The notes beneath the pieces were generated by a model. It saw only the letters and a list, made by a program, of their open reading frames with translations. It ran no database searches and had not been told where the DNA came from. A stretch of 64,000 bases of DNA from Edaphobacter sp. (GTDB lineage Bacteria; Acidobacteriota; Terriglobia; Terriglobales; Acidobacteriaceae), in NCBI RefSeq assembly GCF_028283685.1, contig NZ_JAPWKF010000007.1:186001-250000 (forward strand), given 5' to 3'. A program made the translations under genes and the position numbers. Shown here one piece after another: positions 25,444 to 34,199 of the stretch (its first letter is position 1; every line of letters starts with the position of its first letter).

Positions 25444-27168
25444 TCAGTCAATAACGAAGGGCGCAGATTCTGCGATCTGCTGCTTCGAGATCCCGTCATC
25501 AACCTTGATCGAGATCTGATACTTGCCCGGATCCAGACTGCCCAGCGGCATTGACCGCTCGAGCGTAACCTGATCGGCGTTTGGGTTCGTCTTCGAGGTG
25601 AGCTCTTCGGTCTGAAGAATCGTCTTGTTCGTCGTCATATCCGTCACGACGTACTCGATCTTTGCATCATTCTTCTTGCTCTTCTCGTCGATACCGAGGT
25701 TATACACCTGCATCCAGAAGTTCAAGTTCTGGTTGCGATGGAAGGTCACCGGCTGCATTCCACCGGAGGAGACACGCGGACGGATGCGGGTGTTTCCAAT
25801 CACGAAGTTGCCGGCACCGATGTCCTTGGAAGGCACGCGCTCCATCTGGTCCGCCAGGATCAGCGATGAAGCCGCGAGGCGGTCATCGTCGTACTTGGGA
25901 ACATTGATGCTGCGATGCCAGGTTCCGATGTGATCGGGGTTATTGACGTCCTTGATCACGATATCGACCTTGTATAGACCCGGGCGCAGCGGAACCGACT
26001 TCCAGTAGACCGAAGCGTTGTTCTGTGTACGGCCCAGAAGGTCGCTGGGGACCTGAACATTCACCGTATCCTCGAAGGTCTGGATGGGGCGATTGGTCAG
26101 ATTGGAGACGCGGCCAAGGATATTGACCGTTCCTGTCGCCACGCCGTCCTTGTTCTGGAAGGTAATGTCGCGGTTGCGAATCTGCAGTGTAATGGGAATC
26201 AGGATCGTGTCGTTGGTGACCTTGACGTAGTCCGTACGCACATCGAAAAGGAACGGAGGGCCGGTCAGAATTTTCGAGCTGACCATGTAGCTCTCAAGGT
26301 CCTTGAACTTGATCTCGGGAGCCGCCATCAGCTTGGCGTAGGTGTTCAGGCGATCGAACTGCTTGGACTGGTTCATCGCGGACATGGGCCCATTGCCAAG
26401 CTGTTCAAGTCCGCCGCCCGAAAAGCGGTCCTTCTTATCGGACTGTCCCATCTGCTCGTACATCGTCAGACCGGCGCCTGGAACCATCTTCAACGCGTCC
26501 TTCTCAGAGCGGTCGATGGTCATGTGGTAGTCGCCGCACATGCAGGTGTCGACAAACTCGATATCGATGTTGTCGCCAATACCCTGCAGATAGCGATAGT
26601 GCCAGACCTCGAACGGATAGGTGGAGGTATTTCCGCCGCCTTCGTCCATCGGGCGCTGATAGTTGCCGCCGCTGGGGTGTGAATCGATCGAGTCCGCCTT
26701 GCCATAGGCGATGTAGATGTGGCCGCGGTCCGTCTTCCAGCCCGGCTTGCCAGCGGCAAAGTGCTCGTTGGCGTATGCGATGCGGCGATAGTGCTCGTCG
26801 CGAAATTCGTTATCAGGAGAGTCCGGGTTGGGATTGCGACGCAGCCAGAAATTTTCGATGAAGGTATCACGCTCTTCATCGTTGGCAAGGCTCTTGAAGG
26901 CCTGCATCTCCTGGTCGGTGATGATCCAGCGCACGTCCTCGTCCAGCCACTTCTTGTAGACGCCCTTCAACTCCTGGCGGAGGGCCTTCTGCTGGGCGAA
27001 CTTTTCCTTATCGCTCGGCTGACGCTTGAGCGGATCGGGCTTTTCTTCAACTGACTGTTTCTGGGTCACGCCATCCGTGGTCGTGGACTGGGCCTGCACT
27101 GCCTTACCACCGAACAGGGCAAGCGATAGAAACGTCGTACCAAGGACAAGATGACGAGACGGGATCAT
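25444..27168 (-). CDS. GWxTD domain-containing secreted protein
   Basis: A 574-residue protein with a signal peptide (residues 8-27, ending VQAQ). The GWxTD domain lies at about residues 70-240; the name-giving motif GWKTDRGHIYIAYGKAD is near residue 142, preceded by ENFWLRRNPNPDSPDNEFR. The remaining half is beta-rich with repeated Ig-like strands. Such proteins are frequent in acidobacteria and Gemmatimonadota and have no established function. Start: the ATG at 27168 fits the SD AGGAG at 27181-27185 and the promoter at 27198-27227; the longer frame to 27192 would start at the transcription start. Confidence 0.9.
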   Translation of the reverse strand: MIPSRHLVLGTTFLSLALFGGKAVQAQSTTTDGVTQKQSVEEKPDPLKRQPSDKEKFAQQKALRQELKGVYKKWLDEDVRWIITDQEMQAFKSLANDEERDTFIENFWLRRNPNPDSPDNEFRDEHYRRIAYANEHFAAGKPGWKTDRGHIYIAYGKADSIDSHPSGGNYQRPMDEGGGNTSTYPFEVWHYRYLQGIGDNIDIEFVDTCMCGDYHMTIDRSEKDALKMVPGAGLTMYEQMGQSDKKDRFSGGGLEQLGNGPMSAMNQSKQFDRLNTYAKLMAAPEIKFKDLESYMVSSKILTGPPFLFDVRTDYVKVTNDTILIPITLQIRNRDITFQNKDGVATGTVNILGRVSNLTNRPIQTFEDTVNVQVPSDLLGRTQNNASVYWKSVPLRPGLYKVDIVIKDVNNPDHIGTWHRSINVPKYDDDRLAASSLILADQMERVPSKDIGAGNFVIGNTRIRPRVSSGGMQPVTFHRNQNLNFWMQVYNLGIDEKSKKNDAKIEYVVTDMTTNKTILQTEELTSKTNPNADQVTLERSMPLGSLDPGKYQISIKVDDGISKQQIAESAPFVID

Positions 27169-27197
27169 GGTGCTAAGACACTCCTGATGCAATCTAT

Positions 27198-27227
27198 ATT
27201 GTAGTGCGCAGGTACGCCACCGTACAA
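27198..27227 (-). promoter_or_regulatory. promoter of the GWxTD gene
   Basis: On the minus strand TTGTAC (27222-27227) and TACAAT (27198-27203) are spaced by 18 bases. Transcription would begin near 27191, giving a leader of about 22 bases that contains AGGAG. The -35 is weak, the -10 is good. Confidence 0.5.
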
Positions 27228-27284
27228 GATGGAAGATTTCTCCTTCCGCCTGCTATCATTCGTGCCACAACGCCAGTATTGAAT

Positions 27285-27313
27285 AGACGTTAGCCTTTTC
27301 GCAGATGTTAGCC
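27285..27313. repeat. direct repeat AGAYGTTAGCC in the GWxTD/adaptor intergenic region
   Basis: AGACGTTAGCC (27285-27295) and AGATGTTAGCC (27303-27313) are 18 bp apart. They lie in a 349-base divergent intergenic region (27169-27517) that otherwise shows only the GWxTD promoter and no coding signal. A regulator-binding site is possible; no regulator gene is adjacent. Confidence 0.35.
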
Positions 27314-27517
27314 AGTCCGTCAGGCTATCTGCACGAGAGACAGGTAGCTGGCACGACACCGGCAGGGTGCATGATTACGGAACCAGACGTCACAGGAATC
27401 CGTATCTATGCCCAGCCTTTAAATGAAACACGCGGCGTGTGCCTATCCGGGAAGGGCCGCCGCCTAGAGGGCTAAATCAAGCAAGGCCCGCACAAAGCAG
27501 TGCAAAGATAACTCCAG

Positions 27518-28915
27518 ATGAGCAAAAAGAAAATCATACTGATCACTGTCGCAGTCATCGTTCTGGCTGGAATCGTCATCGGCACCATCATGCACAGCCA
27601 GGGCTCCGTTACCAAGGTCGCAACCGGAAAGGCCGTTCGGCAGGATCTCGTCTCCATCGTGAACGGAACCGGCCAGATTAAACCCAAGACCTACGTCAAC
27701 GTGGGAGCCACAGCCTTCGGGCGCATCACCAAGCTGAACGTCAAAGAAGGCGATCACGTAAAGCAGGGCCAGCTTGTGGCTACGGTGGAGAGCGAACAGC
27801 CCGCCTCGGCCGTCCAGGCCCAGCACGCCACCATCGCTGCGTCCAAAACCGACGTTGACTCCTACGTCGCCGCCGAACGGACAGCCGAGGCCAATGTGGA
27901 ACAGGCCAAGGCCGATCTCGAGCAGAAGAAGTTCGACTTCGGCCGCGCTCGCGCACTTTATGACGAAAAGCTGATCGCCAAGCAGGACTTCGACGCCAAG
28001 AAAGCTGCCTTCGACGTCTCAGATGCCACTCTGCAACAGCGCATTGCGGCCGTAGCACAGGCAAAGGCGCAGACAGCGTCCGCTCGCGGCCACGTGGATC
28101 AGGCAGTCGCGACGCTACGAGGCAACGACTACTCCCTCGGCCTCACACAGAGCCGCGCCCCGTTTGACGCCCTTGTTACGAACGTCCCGGTACGCGAAGG
28201 CGAGACCGTCGTCGTCGGCATCCAGAACGCCGAGGGCTCTACGCTGATGACTCTTGCCGATATGAGCGTCATCACGGCTGAGGTTAAAGTGGACGAGACG
28301 GACATCGTCAACGTGCGGCTCAACCAGCCGGCAGACGTGACCATCGATGCCCTTCCCGGCCGCGTCTTCAGAGGACATGTCACCGAGGTTGGGGATCAGG
28401 CGCTTCTTCGCACTACGGGTCTCGCCACCAGCCAATCCACCACAGGCACCGAAGAGGCCAAGGATTTTAAGGTTGTCGTTACGCTCGACGAGACCTCGGA
28501 TGACCTCAAACCCGGCCTTTCAGCGACGGCAAAGATCACGACGGCGCACGAGAAGGATGTCCTGACGATTCCCATCCAGTCCCTCGTGCAGCGCGTGCCC
28601 GAGGCTGAAAAAGAGCTGGCGGCAAACGATGGCAAGCCGTCCGCAACAAACATCGTTGCAGCCAGCGGCGCGGCTCCTGCCAAAGGGCCATCGGTGCAGG
28701 GTGTTTATCTGCTTCAACAGCAGAAGAAGAAGGTGCGTGTGGTGTTTGTCCCGATTAAGACCGGGATCACGGGCGCGACCGACATTCAGGTTCTCGGCGG
28801 GCTGAAACCGGGAGATGAGATCGTCATCGGCCGCTACAAAGTTCTGCGCGCCCTTAAAAGCGGAATTACGGTGAAACGGGACAATACTCCGGAGACAGAG
28901 ACAGACAAATCCTGA
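27518..28915 (+). CDS. HlyD/MacA-type periplasmic adaptor subunit
   Basis: A 465-residue membrane-fusion protein that would connect an inner-membrane transporter with an outer-membrane channel. An N-terminal anchor helix (residues 5-24) is followed by a lipoyl half (KLNVKEGDHVKQGQLVATVE near 75) and a long coiled-coil hairpin (about 100-195, Ala/Gln/Lys-rich). The second lipoyl half and beta-barrel (APFDALVTNVPVREGETVVV near 215) and a membrane-proximal domain follow. The ABC ATPase gene follows 91 bases later. A MacA-MacB type macrolide or lipoprotein exporter would be expected, but no permease is encoded nearby. Confidence 0.9.
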   Translation: MSKKKIILITVAVIVLAGIVIGTIMHSQGSVTKVATGKAVRQDLVSIVNGTGQIKPKTYVNVGATAFGRITKLNVKEGDHVKQGQLVATVESEQPASAVQAQHATIAASKTDVDSYVAAERTAEANVEQAKADLEQKKFDFGRARALYDEKLIAKQDFDAKKAAFDVSDATLQQRIAAVAQAKAQTASARGHVDQAVATLRGNDYSLGLTQSRAPFDALVTNVPVREGETVVVGIQNAEGSTLMTLADMSVITAEVKVDETDIVNVRLNQPADVTIDALPGRVFRGHVTEVGDQALLRTTGLATSQSTTGTEEAKDFKVVVTLDETSDDLKPGLSATAKITTAHEKDVLTIPIQSLVQRVPEAEKELAANDGKPSATNIVAASGAAPAKGPSVQGVYLLQQQKKKVRVVFVPIKTGITGATDIQVLGGLKPGDEIVIGRYKVLRALKSGITVKRDNTPETETDKS

Positions 28916-29006
28916 CGGGCTATTTCCAGCGGAACCGATCGGCAGTTTCAGGCGTATTGCCTGAAGAAACGTACTATTCTTGTAAGCGAACGGACCGGAG
29001 AACCGG

Positions 29007-29762
29007 ATGGCTATCGATACAGCAGTGGAAACGAGAATCGCCCGCGCAACAGGACCGCAGGCAGGCGAGGTCATCGTTACCGATAACCTCTGGAAGACCT
29101 ATGAGATGGGCGACCAGGAGGTCCATGCCCTGCGCGGCGTAAACCTTCGTATTCGTCACAATGAGTACGTTGCCATCATGGGTCCGTCAGGATCGGGAAA
29201 GTCGACGCTGATGAACCTGATCGGCTGCCTCGACTCGCCGTCCCAGGGAAAGTACTGGCTCAACGGGCATGACGTCTCCGAGCTGAACGACGACGAACTG
29301 GCCCGCATCCGCAACAAGGAGATTGGCTTCGTCTTCCAGACGTTCAATCTGCTGGCGCGCGCCACGGCACTGCACAATGTGGAGCTTCCGTTGATCTATA
29401 ACGGCACCCCGGCTGGAGAGCGCGAGGAACGTGCAAAATCTGCGCTCGAAAGCGTTGGCCTGGGAACCCGCATGCTGCACAAGCCAAATGAGTTATCTGG
29501 AGGTCAGCGCCAGCGCGTGGCCATCGCCAGGGCGCTGATCAACAATCCCTCGATTATCCTTGCGGACGAGCCCACGGGAAACCTCGATTCGAAGACTGGT
29601 GACGAGATTATGGCCCTGTTCGACGAACTCCACTCCAAGGGCAATACGATCGTTCTGGTCACCCATGAGCCCGACATCGCGGAATTTGCAGATCGTATCG
29701 TCACTATCCGGGACGGCGTTATTGCCAGCGATCAGGCCTCCGGTCGGATTCGTAATCAATAG
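29007..29762 (+). CDS. MacB/LolD-type ABC transporter ATP-binding protein
   Basis: A 251-residue ABC ATPase. Walker [10 protein letters not shown] (near 60), Q-loop [20 protein letters not shown] (near 112), signature [15 protein letters not shown] (near 163) and Walker [20 protein letters not shown] are intact. The sequence [14 protein letters not shown] is typical of the MacB/FtsE/LolD subgroup. GGAG lies eight bases before the ATG. It is downstream of the adaptor, but no FtsX/MacB-type permease follows, so the complex must use a permease encoded elsewhere. Confidence 0.93.
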   Translation: MAIDTAVETRIARATGPQAGEVIVTDNLWKTYEMGDQEVHALRGVNLRIRHNEYVAIMGPSGSGKSTLMNLIGCLDSPSQGKYWLNGHDVSELNDDELARIRNKEIGFVFQTFNLLARATALHNVELPLIYNGTPAGEREERAKSALESVGLGTRMLHKPNELSGGQRQRVAIARALINNPSIILADEPTGNLDSKTGDEIMALFDELHSKGNTIVLVTHEPDIAEFADRIVTIRDGVIASDQASGRIRNQ

Positions 29763-29827
29763 AGCACCTTACAGGTTTCAACGGATTTGCATCCGATCAG
29801 CGGGTTTCTGCCGTCTAAGATGGAATC

Positions 29828-32491
29828 ATGGCCTTATTTTGCGGTCGTCTGAAAGCTGCGTCTCTTGCATTATCTGTATTTTTTCTCGGGTCCGCCGCTG
29901 CACTTGCGGACGGCCCGGCGCGTTTTGACCTAACGGGCCCACGCGTTGATGTCCGTGTGACCCGGAACGGCAAGACGCTGCCGATCGCTTCGGTCCCCAA
30001 CCTTCAGCCCGGCGATAAGCTTTGGCTCTTTGCCGACCTGCCGCGCACCCAGTCGGTCCATTACCTGCTCGTCTCGGTATTTCTGAGGGGAACCACCAAT
30101 CCTCCCCCGGAGACCTGGTTTACCAAGATCGAGACCTGGAACAAGAAGGTTCGCGAAGAGGGCGTTACCATCACGGTTCCCGATGAGGCCCAGCAGGCGA
30201 TCCTCTTCCTGGCGCCGGAGACAGGTGGAGACTATACAACGCTTCGCTCCGCGGTCCAGGGACGGCCAGGCATCTTCGTTCGCGCCTCGCAGGATCTCTC
30301 CGAGGCAGGTTTTGAGCAGCAGCGAATTGAGAAATACCTCGACCTGATCAAGGATGTGCCTCCAGACGATGCCAAGGCCCTTCAAGAGCACTCCACACTA
30401 CTGTCTCGCACGCTCAATCTAAAACCCAACGCGGATTGTTTCAAGAAACCGGCCGACCAGCAGTTCAGCTGCCTTACGCAGACAGGCAGCCAGACGCTGC
30501 TTGACGACGGCCACGGGCAGACCGTTGCTTCTCTGCTCTCGAATGGATCAGCCTCAGACTTCATCAATCAGGCCTCCTATACGGGGATGGCTGGTGCCGG
30601 CATGTACTCCGCCTATGTTGGAGCCGTCGTCGACCTGATCCGTCTGACCAGTAATCTGCACACGGCGCAATACCAATACATTCCTGCCATCGCCTTCCCG
30701 CAGCAGGAGCAGATGAATCTGCGACTGAACACGCCGCCCTCGTTTCATAATCCAAAGTCGGTTATCGTTATCGGTCTTCCGGCCATTCAGAAGGCGGTTC
30801 CTCCGCCACTGCGTGCATCCGATCCCAAACACATCACCTGCCTGCTGGAGCCGAGGGTGGCTGTTCCGGTAGAAGGCGCTCCACTGGTCTTCTCCACGGC
30901 CTTTGCCCATGACCTCTACCTGCATGTAACAGGTGGCTCGCCGCGGCCGGATATTCCGCTCGTGGCAGATGCTTACAAAGGTGGCCTCGTTATTGCTCCG
31001 GAAAAGGGACGCAAACTGCTGCCAACACCGGGCGCGGAACCAATGGCTCCTCCGGTCTCTGGAAAGGACGACTCCGGCACCTCAAAATCGCCCAGCGATC
31101 CAACCGCGCCTCACACCCCGGTCTCAGGAACCATCGTCGGCTATTGGGGCTTTGATCAGTTCACCGGTCCGACACTTCCCTTGCAGGACTTCAATGGTAC
31201 GGGCTGGAAGCTCTCTTCGGATGGCCCGCTGATCGCGGGCCGCGACAACCATCTGACACTGGTCTCCACTGGCACGGCCTGCATCGAAAAGATCTCCGTA
31301 GAGCGTCCGTCAGGCCGCATTATCGATGTTCAGTGGAAGCCATCGGAAAAGGGTGCCAGCGTTGTGGACGTGACCCTCTCGCTCAAGTCCATCGACCCAG
31401 GCTCCCTGCATCTCGACGTGCACCAGTACGGCTCGGATGCGGTATCCTCCGTGTCCGCGCAGACCTTTTCTGAACCAGCCCAACTGAACGCACTGGCGCT
31501 GCACGCTGGAGACACGACTGCCCTGCTCAACGGCACCAGCCTCGATCAGGTCAAACAGCTCACGATCGACAATCTCGCCTTCCACCCAGTGGGCGATCCA
31601 GCTGCAGCGGAACACGGGCAGACGCTGACGCTGACAGCAGCCCCCTCGGACCAGGCTCCGAAGATGCAGGCAGGCGATCATCTGATCGGTCACGTTTCCC
31701 TCCGTGACGGACGCACTCTGACACTTCCCATTACCGTTGCTCCGCCACGCCCCACCGTCACCCTGCTCAACAAGAGCATCGGCAAGGGTGGTAACTCGCC
31801 GATCCATCTGGCCAACGCAGACGATCTTCCCATCGATCAGAAACTCACCTTCGCGCTCCGTTCGCAGAACGCCTTTCCGCGTGACTCGAAGATTGAGATC
31901 GCCTCGCCGGACGATGCCCTGCACACCACGCTCAGTGTCTCGTCCGGTAGCCTGATCCTGCAGAACTCGCACACGATCCTGGGTACGCTCGATCCACTCA
32001 AGAGCTTCGGGACCTCCGGCTTCGGTCCGTTGCGTCTGAGACCCGTGTCCCCGGACGGCACCGCTGGGGACTGGATTCCGCTGGCGACGCTGGTGCGCCT
32101 GCCATCACTGGACAACATTCACTGCCCCAGCGATCCCTCCGCAGGATGCACGCTTACCGGGTCGAGCCTTTACCTGGTTGATGCAGTCGCGATCGACTCG
32201 GCATTCACGACTCCTGTCGACGTGCCCGAAGGCTTTGTCGGCAATACAATCAATCTGCCTCGTCCACCCAAATCGGGTTTCTATCTGAAATTGCGGGATG
32301 AACCAGAGTCGTCCAACCTGGTAAACCTTCCGGTTCAGATTCAGCGCGGAACGCAACCTGCCCCAACTCCTGCTCCAGCCGTAGCGGCTCCGCCTCCTGC
32401 CGCGACGCCTGCCCCGGAAACTCCGTCCACCGTGCCGGCGGCATCGACGCCTCCTCCACAACAGCAGTCCCCTGCTCCGCAGGCACACTAA
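29828..32491 (+). CDS. large secreted protein of unknown function, Pro/Ala-rich tail
   Basis: An 887-residue protein with a signal peptide (residues 8-27, AAALA). The first 350 residues include KLWLFADLPRTQSVHYLLVS and resemble a bacterial Ig/lectin-like start. A middle segment (about 420-470, VGYWGFDQFTGPTLPLQDF) and repeated beta-sandwich-like stretches follow. The last 40 residues are a low-complexity Pro/Ala/Thr/Gln tail, probably a linker or cell-wall-proximal stalk. No catalytic motif is recognised. It follows the ABC ATPase by 65 bases, and a perfect terminator closes the unit. I can offer no function. Confidence 0.8.
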   Translation: MALFCGRLKAASLALSVFFLGSAAALADGPARFDLTGPRVDVRVTRNGKTLPIASVPNLQPGDKLWLFADLPRTQSVHYLLVSVFLRGTTNPPPETWFTKIETWNKKVREEGVTITVPDEAQQAILFLAPETGGDYTTLRSAVQGRPGIFVRASQDLSEAGFEQQRIEKYLDLIKDVPPDDAKALQEHSTLLSRTLNLKPNADCFKKPADQQFSCLTQTGSQTLLDDGHGQTVASLLSNGSASDFINQASYTGMAGAGMYSAYVGAVVDLIRLTSNLHTAQYQYIPAIAFPQQEQMNLRLNTPPSFHNPKSVIVIGLPAIQKAVPPPLRASDPKHITCLLEPRVAVPVEGAPLVFSTAFAHDLYLHVTGGSPRPDIPLVADAYKGGLVIAPEKGRKLLPTPGAEPMAPPVSGKDDSGTSKSPSDPTAPHTPVSGTIVGYWGFDQFTGPTLPLQDFNGTGWKLSSDGPLIAGRDNHLTLVSTGTACIEKISVERPSGRIIDVQWKPSEKGASVVDVTLSLKSIDPGSLHLDVHQYGSDAVSSVSAQTFSEPAQLNALALHAGDTTALLNGTSLDQVKQLTIDNLAFHPVGDPAAAEHGQTLTLTAAPSDQAPKMQAGDHLIGHVSLRDGRTLTLPITVAPPRPTVTLLNKSIGKGGNSPIHLANADDLPIDQKLTFALRSQNAFPRDSKIEIASPDDALHTTLSVSSGSLILQNSHTILGTLDPLKSFGTSGFGPLRLRPVSPDGTAGDWIPLATLVRLPSLDNIHCPSDPSAGCTLTGSSLYLVDAVAIDSAFTTPVDVPEGFVGNTINLPRPPKSGFYLKLRDEPESSNLVNLPVQIQRGTQPAPTPAPAVAAPPPAATPAPETPSTVPAASTPPPQQQSPAPQAH

Positions 32492-32507
32492 GCCGTTCGA
32501 TTTTATG

Positions 32508-32554
32508 AATCAACAAGAAGAGGCTCCCACGATGGGAGCCTCTTCTTGTTGATT
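32508..32554. terminator. perfect 22-bp bidirectional terminator
   Basis: Arms 32508-32529 and 32533-32554 are exact reverse complements around a CGA loop. The stem lies between two convergent genes. A TTTT at 32501-32504 serves as the minus-strand A-tract and the plus side continues CCTCTGCTTC, so it can serve both genes. Confidence 0.85.
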
Positions 32555-32573
32555 CCTCTGCTTCGGTTCGCGC

Positions 32574-34175
32574 TTAGACGCCGACCTTTCCTTCCAACCG
32601 CTGCCTGACCTTGCTGTGCTTCACGCTATAGCTGAAGTAGACAACAAGACCGATGGCCAACCATACGATCAGGCGCGCCCAGTTCAGCCAGCCTAGCTTG
32701 ATCATCATGTAGCCGTTGAACAGGATGCCCATGACCGGAATGAACGGAACCCACGGCGTACGGAAGGGACGTTCTTTGTCAGGCTCGGTCCGGCGAAGAA
32801 CGATGATGGCAATGCAGACAATAACGAAGGCCAACAACGTTCCAATATTGACCATCTTTCCGATGTCGTCGATCGGCGTGACCGAACCGACGATCCCGGC
32901 CAGGGTGCCGACCAGGAAGGTGTTCTTGAACGGAGTGCGGAAGCGCGGGTGGACCTCGGCGAAGAACTTCTTCGGCAGCAGGCCATCGCTGGCCATGGCG
33001 TAGAGAACTCGAGTCTGGCCAAGCAACATGACCAGCATCACGCTGGTCAGTCCGGCAAGGGCTCCGACCACGATGATGTCACTCGCCCAGTTCAAGCCGC
33101 GGTCAAGAAAGGCGCGGGCAATAGGCGCTTCGATGTTGACCGACTGCCACGGCACCATGCCGGTGAGAACCGCCGCCACGCCGATGTACAGCAGCGTGCA
33201 GACCGTCAGCGAGGCGATCATGCCGATCGGCAGATCGCGCTGCGGATTCTTGGCCTCCTGCGCCGTCGTCGACACGGCGTCGAATCCGATATACGCAAAG
33301 AAGATGTAGGCCGCTCCGGCACCGATGCCGCTCAAGCCAAAGGGAGCGAAGGTCGACCAGTTGTTTCCCCAGTTTCCGGGATGGACGTACTTGGCTCCGA
33401 GACCAAGTACGAAGAGGACGACGGCCACCTTGACGACGACGATCGTGGAGTTGAACTTCGCCGACTCCTTGATCCCGATCGCCAGAATCGTCGTGATGAC
33501 GAGGGCGATCAAAAGAGCTGGAAGATTGAACCCGATCTCACGGCCGAAGAGCACCGGCGCTCCCAGTAAGGTGTGCGCTCGCGCAACCATGTCCGCTGTT
33601 GGTGCGGCAACGATCGCCGCCATCTGCTTGATGTACTCCTGCGATCCAGGTGCGAGCGAGGCATAATTCGCAGACATCACATCGCGAGCGACGAACTCCG
33701 TCGCTTTCCGCATACCGGTCCAGTGATCGTAGGCCAGCCACAGCGGGAACTTGACGTGGAAGACCTCTAATAGCTCAACGAAGTTATTCGACCAGCCGGA
33801 GCTTACGGTGCTGGCTCCCATGGCGTATTCAAGCGTCAGGTCCCAACCGATGATCCATGCGATCAGTTCGCCAAGGGTGGCGTAGGCATAGGTATACGCC
33901 GATCCGGCCAGGGGAATCATCGCGGCAAACTCTGCATAGCAGAGACCCGCAAAGGCACAGCCCAGGCCGCTCAGCACGAAGGAAAGCATCAGGCCGGGAC
34001 CAGCGTAGTGCGCTCCCAGACCCGCCAGGACAAAGATACCGGCACCAATGACAGCACCGACTCCCAGGGCCGTTAGCTGAAACGGCCCAAGGGCTCGCTC
34101 CAGAGTATGTTCGCCCTCGGCATGCGCCTCCTCCATGAGGACATCCATCGTTTTTGTTGCAAATAGCTTCGACAT
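32574..34175 (-). CDS. APC family amino acid permease (cationic-type)
   Basis: A 533-residue secondary transporter of the amino acid-polyamine-organocation family, with about 12-14 hydrophobic helices. GVGAVIGAGIFVLAG (near 40) is the TM1 substrate motif. FAYIGFDAVSTTAQEAKNPQ (near 290) is the TM6-7 signature of the CAT/YfnA subgroup. An unusually long external loop around 140-205 (KATEFVARDVMSANY) separates helices. It is encoded 24 bases after a second APC permease, so the two form a tandem operon. The amino acid transported is not determined. Confidence 0.92.
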   Translation of the reverse strand: MSKLFATKTMDVLMEEAHAEGEHTLERALGPFQLTALGVGAVIGAGIFVLAGLGAHYAGPGLMLSFVLSGLGCAFAGLCYAEFAAMIPLAGSAYTYAYATLGELIAWIIGWDLTLEYAMGASTVSSGWSNNFVELLEVFHVKFPLWLAYDHWTGMRKATEFVARDVMSANYASLAPGSQEYIKQMAAIVAAPTADMVARAHTLLGAPVLFGREIGFNLPALLIALVITTILAIGIKESAKFNSTIVVVKVAVVLFVLGLGAKYVHPGNWGNNWSTFAPFGLSGIGAGAAYIFFAYIGFDAVSTTAQEAKNPQRDLPIGMIASLTVCTLLYIGVAAVLTGMVPWQSVNIEAPIARAFLDRGLNWASDIIVVGALAGLTSVMLVMLLGQTRVLYAMASDGLLPKKFFAEVHPRFRTPFKNTFLVGTLAGIVGSVTPIDDIGKMVNIGTLLAFVIVCIAIIVLRRTEPDKERPFRTPWVPFIPVMGILFNGYMMIKLGWLNWARLIVWLAIGLVVYFSYSVKHSKVRQRLEGKVGV

Positions 34176-34199
34176 GTTCCCAGTCTCTCCTTTGCGCGT

